NCBI GenBank assembly: GCA_964456185.1
Contig: CAYVZZ010000086.1
Coordinates: forward strand, 1 to 9,723
DNA length: 9,723 nt
Direction of reading: 5' to 3'
From: CAYVZZ01 sp964456185
Lineage (GTDB): Bacteria; Pseudomonadota; Gammaproteobacteria; Pseudomonadales; Alcanivoracaceae
The position numbers were made by a program, and so were the translations under genes. Shown here piece after piece: positions 6,400 to 9,723 of the stretch (position 1 is the stretch's first letter; the number at the start of each line of letters is the position of its first letter). The notes below the pieces were generated by a model. It worked only from the letters and a program-made list of their open reading frames with translations. It was not told the origin of the DNA and did not search any database.

Positions 6400-7431
6400 A
6401 TGAAAGTTATCGCTAAATGCCTATTTGGACTCTTGCTGGCCTGCCAATTATCGGCCTGTCAGGCGGACGTGGATTACAGCAAGAAGCCCGCCGCTAAAAC
6501 CCTGGCTAACGAACTAGCTGCCGATGGCTTTAACAGTGAATGGGTACTTGCCCAACTTAAAGGCGCCAAACGCCAAGACAGCATTCTGGACGCCATGTCC
6601 AGCCCGGCAGAGAGCACGCTCACTTGGGGCGAATACCGCGATATTTTTATTTCCGATAAGCGGGTGCGCTTGGGACTGGAGTTCTGGCAGAAGCACAAAA
6701 AATGGTTTGCCAAAGCCAAGAAAGAATATGGCGTGCCATCACACATCATTCTCGCCATTCTGGGGGTGGAAACCTACTACGGCCGCAACATGGGTGGCTA
6801 CCGTGTGCTCGATGCGCTGGCGACCCTGGGCTTCGATTACAAGCCGCGCAGCGAATTTTTCTTAAAGCAGCTAAAAGCCTTTTTTGTACTCAGCCAAAAA
6901 GCGCATATCAGCCTCACCGAAACGCGTGGCTCTTACGCCGGTGCCATGGGCTACGGGCAGTTTATCCCCACCAGCTATTTAGCCTACGCGGTGGATTTCA
7001 ATAAAGACGGCACCACCGATTTGATGAACAGCATCCCCGATGCCATCGGTAGTATTGCCAACTACTTTGCCGTTCATGGCTGGCAACCCGGCCTGCCGGT
7101 GGCGGCCAAAACACAACTCACCAAAGACGGCGCTAAAGCGTTATTCGAGGATGGCAGCTTGAAGCCCGGCATCACCCTGGCGGCCGCAGAAAAAGCCGGT
7201 ATTCAGCCGCAAGCTTGCAGCAAAGCAGTACAGCGTTATTGCTTTGCCAACTTACCGGCCGACACGCAAGTTGCCCCGCTGGATTTCGAAGGCGATGACG
7301 GCATGCAATATTGGTTGGGCACCGATAATTTCTACACCATCACCCGTTACAACCACAGCTCGCTATATGGCATGGCGGTGTACCAATTGGCCTCCCTCAT
7401 CAAAGCAGCACAGGCTGACGCCGGTCAATAA
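6400..7431 (+). CDS. mltB: Membrane-bound lytic murein transglycosylase B (lipoprotein)
   Basis: A 343-residue lipoprotein that cleaves the MurNAc-GlcNAc bond of peptidoglycan to leave 1,6-anhydroMurNAc ends. The N-terminus is a lipoprotein signal with lipobox L17-S-A-C20; residue +2 is Gln, so Lol sorting to the outer membrane is expected. The catalytic domain (about 30-340) shows ILAILGVETYYGRNMGGYRVLDAL with catalytic Glu124 (equivalent to E. coli Glu162), then RGSYAGAMGYGQFIPTSY and DAIGSIANYFAVHGW, all standard family-3 (MltB) motifs. The ATG at 6400 has GGAAG (6390-6394) five bases upstream; an alternative TTG at 6382 adds only six residues and lacks a ribosome site. It lies 30 bp after rodA and its stop overlaps the rlpA start by one base. 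Confidence 0.95.
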   Translation: MKVIAKCLFGLLLACQLSACQADVDYSKKPAAKTLANELAADGFNSEWVLAQLKGAKRQDSILDAMSSPAESTLTWGEYRDIFISDKRVRLGLEFWQKHKKWFAKAKKEYGVPSHIILAILGVETYYGRNMGGYRVLDALATLGFDYKPRSEFFLKQLKAFFVLSQKAHISLTETRGSYAGAMGYGQFIPTSYLAYAVDFNKDGTTDLMNSIPDAIGSIANYFAVHGWQPGLPVAAKTQLTKDGAKALFEDGSLKPGITLAAAEKAGIQPQACSKAVQRYCFANLPADTQVAPLDFEGDDGMQYWLGTDNFYTITRYNHSSLYGMAVYQLASLIKAAQADAGQ

Positions 7432-8243
7432 TGTTACGTTTTCTGCTGTTATCGCTGGCGGTGTTATTGGGAGCCTGTAGCACCGTTTATGACAGTGGTA
7501 ACAGCGGGCGCTATTCGCAGCGCTATGATTCTGCGCCCGAGAATCCGCAAAACCATCCGCAGTTTAGCGAACCCACGCCACACCCCTTGCCCGAAAGCCG
7601 TTACGGCAACCCCGACAGCTACACGGTATTTGGCAAAACCTACTATGTGCTGGATAGCGCCGCCGGTTACGATAAAACCGGCATCGCTTCCTGGTATGGC
7701 ACCAAGTTTCACGGCCACCGAACGTCCAGTGGCGAAACCTACAATATGTACAAATTCACCGCGGCCAATAAAGTCTTGCCGCTACCCACCTTTGTGCGCG
7801 TCACCAATCGCAATAATGGCAAATCGGTGATTGTTAAGGTGAATGACCGCGGCCCCTTCCACGAAGGCCGCATCATCGATTTATCGTGGGCGGCCGCCAA
7901 GAAACTGGGTATTACCCAAACCGGTACGGCACCAGTGAGAGTGGTAGCGATTGTGCCGCAAGCCAAATCGGCAGCAGTGAACAAACCGGCTCATTCTCAA
8001 GACCAATCCAACACAACACAGCAAGCGCAGTTGTATTTACAGGTCGGAGCCTTTAGCAGGGTCACCTCGGCCAGTGACATGCAAAACCGTGTGAATGCCA
8101 ATACCCAATTGCCCAGTGCGTCTATCGTCATGCGCAGCGGCCTTTACAAGGTCTGGGTAGGGCCTTTCAGTAGCAACACACAGCGCCAGCAAGCCCAGCA
8201 GCAATTAAAGCAGGCCGGCATTCCATCTATTACGGTCGATTAA
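7431..8243 (+). CDS. rlpA: RlpA septal-ring/rod-shape lipoprotein (lytic transglycosylase family)
   Basis: A 270-residue lipoprotein. The signal has lipobox L13-G-A-C16, followed by a low-complexity linker (17-65), a double-psi beta-barrel domain (about 83-175) and a C-terminal SPOR domain (about 198-270) that binds denuded glycan at the septum. In Pseudomonas, RlpA is a lytic transglycosylase acting on glycan stripped of stem peptides. Catalytic-type residues by spacing are Glu102 (SSGETY) and Asp139 (VNDRGPF), 37 residues apart as in P. aeruginosa (recalled E120 and D157). The position of the recalled His131 is Asn113 here (AANKVLPLP), so activity may differ. The start ATG overlaps the mltB stop (TAATG), implying coupled translation without its own ribosome site. 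In many relatives a D-alanine carboxypeptidase gene follows; here it does not. Confidence 0.94.
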   Translation: MLRFLLLSLAVLLGACSTVYDSGNSGRYSQRYDSAPENPQNHPQFSEPTPHPLPESRYGNPDSYTVFGKTYYVLDSAAGYDKTGIASWYGTKFHGHRTSSGETYNMYKFTAANKVLPLPTFVRVTNRNNGKSVIVKVNDRGPFHEGRIIDLSWAAAKKLGITQTGTAPVRVVAIVPQAKSAAVNKPAHSQDQSNTTQQAQLYLQVGAFSRVTSASDMQNRVNANTQLPSASIVMRSGLYKVWVGPFSSNTQRQQAQQQLKQAGIPSITVD

Positions 8244-8260
8244 TTCATTCTCAGGTAGTA

Positions 8261-8281
8261 GGCTAGGGCGAAGGCTTAGCC
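8261..8281. repeat. Short inverted repeat between rlpA and the peroxiredoxin gene
   Basis: GGCTA (8261-8265) is matched by TAGCC (8277-8281) in the 57-bp gap after rlpA. No T-tract follows, so I do not call it a terminator. It could be a weak attenuating stem or a protein site. No convincing promoter is seen in this gap, which leaves open that the next gene is read from the upstream operon. Confidence 0.2.
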
Positions 8282-8300
8282 AACATAATGCGAGGATGTC

Positions 8301-8894
8301 ATGAAACGCTTTTTCCTACGCAGCAGCTTGCTGCTTATTCTTTCCCTGTTTTCTTTGTCCGCGCTGGCAGACTTGCAGCCGGGCGATACCGCCCCGCAAT
8401 TCACCCTGCCGGGCAGCCTTAACGGCAATGACTTCACCTTTGATCTGCAAGCTGCCTTAGAAGACGGCCCGGTGGTGGTGTATTTCTTTCCCTCGGCTTT
8501 CACCCATGGCTGTGACATTGAAGCGCATACCTTTGCCAGCCAAATGGCCGCCTTTGAAAAAGCAGGTGCCTCGGTGATTGGCGTCTCGGCAGATTCCATT
8601 GAACGCCTGCACGCCTTTTCGAAAGACCCGGATTTCTGCGCGGGACAATTTCCCGTGGCCTCCGACCCCAGTGGCAAGGTTGCCAAGGCCTATGGCCTGA
8701 GCATGCGCAAGGCAGCCGACGGCATGCAAGACGTGCGCGGCGTGGCGGTGACACACCGCCGAGTTGCGCGCGCCCCCTGTGGGATCAATTCGGACGGGAT
8801 AAGCGTTAAGGCGGTTTCCACCCAGGCCGACGGCACCACGCCTATCGAGCATGTGATGCAATCATTGGCGACGGTGCGCCAGCTGTCGGATTAG
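8301..8894 (+). CDS. Exported peroxiredoxin (AhpC/TSA family) with an unusual C-terminal segment
   Basis: A 197-residue thioredoxin-fold peroxidase. Residues 1-23 form a Sec signal peptide ending ALA before DLQPGD, so it acts in the periplasm, reducing hydrogen peroxide or organic peroxides. The active-site motif PxxxTxxC is intact: Pro64, Thr68 and peroxidatic Cys71 (FFPSAFTHGC). Cys113 (DPDFCAGQFPVASD) sits where many relatives have a second conserved Cys, a candidate resolving residue. Arg153 (THR) fits the conserved active-site Arg. After it, where the family usually has a hydrophobic strand (R-T/S-x-x-V-I-x-x-D-G), residues 154-161 read RVARAPCG, then INSDGIS resumes a normal pattern. 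The end (PIEHVMQSL) is typical. GAGG at 8292-8295 supports the start. The stop overlaps that of the converging polA. It could be cotranscribed with rlpA, 57 bp upstream. Confidence 0.85.
   Translation: MKRFFLRSSLLLILSLFSLSALADLQPGDTAPQFTLPGSLNGNDFTFDLQAALEDGPVVVYFFPSAFTHGCDIEAHTFASQMAAFEKAGASVIGVSADSIERLHAFSKDPDFCAGQFPVASDPSGKVAKAYGLSMRKAADGMQDVRGVAVTHRRVARAPCGINSDGISVKAVSTQADGTTPIEHVMQSLATVRQLSD
8744..8760. repeat. Perfect GC-rich hairpin inside the peroxiredoxin gene
   Basis: GGCGGTG (8744-8750) and CACCGCC (8754-8760) pair perfectly around the loop ACA. It lies directly before the anomalous coding stretch, which also contains GCGCGCGC (8766-8773). No T-run follows, so it is not an intrinsic terminator. 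Confidence 0.6.
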
Positions 8895-9723
8895 TGGGCT
8901 TCGTCCCAATTCAGCCCCACACCGGCATCGACCAATAGCGGTACCGCCAATTCGGCGGCCGCTTCCATGCGCTGACAAACGCCTTCGGTCAGTGCGTCCA
9001 AATCGGCTTCGGCGACTTCGAAAATTAATTCGTCGTGTACCTGCATAATCATCAAAGCATCCAAACCCGACTCATTGAGCCAGGCATCCACGTCAATCAT
9101 GGCGCGCTTGATGATGTCGGCGGCGGTGCCCTGCATGGGCGCATTAATGGCGATGCGCTCGGCGGCTTGGCGCTGCATGCCGTTGCGGCTGTTAATCGCG
9201 GGCAGATACAAGCGGCGACCAAAGAGGGTTTCCACATAACCTTGCTGGCGCGCGCTTTCGCGGGTGCGCTCCATATAGTCTTTAACGCCCGGATAACGCG
9301 CAAAATAGCGGTCGATATAGGTTTGCGCCTGATGACGGGGAATGCCCAGCTGGCGTGCCAGCCCGAAAGCACTCATGCCATAAATCAAACCGAAATTAAC
9401 GGCCTTGGCGTGGCGACGGTCTTCATCGGTGACATCTGCCTCGGCAATGCCGGCCACTTCGGCGGCGGTGGCACGGTGAATGTCGCGTCCTTCGGCAAAG
9501 GCGGCACAGAGCGCCTCGTCGCCGGACAGGTGCGCCATGATACGCAGCTCGACTTGCGAATAGTCACACGACAAAATTTTGCGGCCGGCTGGCGCACAAA
9601 AGGCCTGGCGGATTTTGCGGCCTTCTTCACTACGCACCGGAATATTTTGCAAATTCGGGTCGCTGGACGATAAACGGCCGGTAGACGCCACCGCCTGATG
9701 ATAGGAGGTGTGCAAGCGTCCCG
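8891..9723 (-). CDS. polA: DNA polymerase I, C-terminal part (5' end outside window)
   Basis: The last 277 or so codons of a family A DNA polymerase, open to the right edge; E. coli Pol I has 928 residues, so only the palm and fingers part is seen. It repairs DNA and replaces Okazaki primers. The frame enters as GRLHTSYHQAVASTGRLSS, then LQNIPVR. Motif A is DYSQVELR (Asp equivalent to E. coli D705). Motif B is RRHAKAVNFGLIYG, with the Lys, Phe and Tyr equivalent to K758, F762 and Y766. Motif C is VHDE (equivalent to D882). The C-terminus GLNWDEAH is the usual end. Phe at the 762 position is the normal discriminating form. The gene converges on the peroxiredoxin gene, with stop codons overlapping at 8891-8894. 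There is no start in the window; the TTG at 9715 is internal. Confidence 0.97.
   Translation of the reverse strand, partial: GRLHTSYHQAVASTGRLSSSDPNLQNIPVRSEEGRKIRQAFCAPAGRKILSCDYSQVELRIMAHLSGDEALCAAFAEGRDIHRATAAEVAGIAEADVTDEDRRHAKAVNFGLIYGMSAFGLARQLGIPRHQAQTYIDRYFARYPGVKDYMERTRESARQQGYVETLFGRRLYLPAINSRNGMQRQAAERIAINAPMQGTAADIIKRAMIDVDAWLNESGLDALMIMQVHDELIFEVAEADLDALTEGVCQRMEAAAELAVPLLVDAGVGLNWDEAH

Noticed and set aside
6382..6411. Perfect TTGACA (-35-like) before mltB
   Set aside because: No acceptable -10 at 16-18 bp, and transcription would begin inside the mltB coding region.
8284..8289. CATAAT as a -10 box for the peroxiredoxin gene
   Set aside because: The start site would fall at or after the ribosome site, and no -35 match is present 17 bp upstream.
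8754..8800. Simple sequencing frameshift in the peroxiredoxin
   Set aside because: The frame is family-like both before and after the odd block, and the other two frames give no better match, so a single indel error does not explain it.
9035..9673. Long plus-strand open frame opposite polA (212 residues)
   Set aside because: It is antisense to unmistakable polymerase motifs and shows no recognisable family; a by-product of GC-rich codon structure.

Overview
The window looks like chromosomal DNA of a gammaproteobacterium. It carries a near-complete rsfS-rlmH-mrdA-rodA-mltB-rlpA cell-elongation cluster in the order familiar from that class, and the encoded proteins resemble E. coli and Pseudomonas homologues. 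I cannot place it to genus. No CRISPR array, RNA gene, phage module or recognisable defence system is visible; most of the window is conserved housekeeping DNA with a small accessory part at the left edge.

Left edge (1-184): bases 1-54 look like one terminus of an IS21-family insertion sequence, with two imperfect 22-bp subterminal repeats and a CA-3' end; the element body lies outside the window. Next comes a short regulatory region with a good promoter (133-162) and overlapping palindromes that suit a MarR operator. It drives a two-gene unit (185-1479): a MarR-type repressor translationally coupled by an ATGA overlap to an alpha/beta hydrolase. This looks like a self-regulated, ligand-responsive enzyme module of unknown substrate.

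Middle (1480-2507): a small one-helix membrane protein (possibly YrhK-like) overlaps a DUF924-family gene by 14 bp. A TATAAT box in the following 88-bp gap probably starts the large operon.

Main operon (2508-8243): ribosome silencing factor RsfS, 23S rRNA methyltransferase RlmH, the PBP2 transpeptidase (mrdA), the SEDS glycosyltransferase RodA, and two lipoprotein lytic transglycosylases, MltB and RlpA. Gaps are 30 bp or less and three junctions overlap or nearly touch. PBP2 and RodA form the synthetic core of the elongasome, while MltB and RlpA cut glycan strands. RlpA has Asn where the Pseudomonas enzyme has an active-site His.

Right edge (8244-9723): an exported peroxiredoxin with an anomalous stretch near its C-terminus, preceded by a perfect GC-rich hairpin. 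It converges on polA (minus strand, 5' part outside the window), and the two stop codons overlap. The usual neighbours nadD (upstream of rsfS) and dacA/dacC (downstream of rlpA) are absent here.
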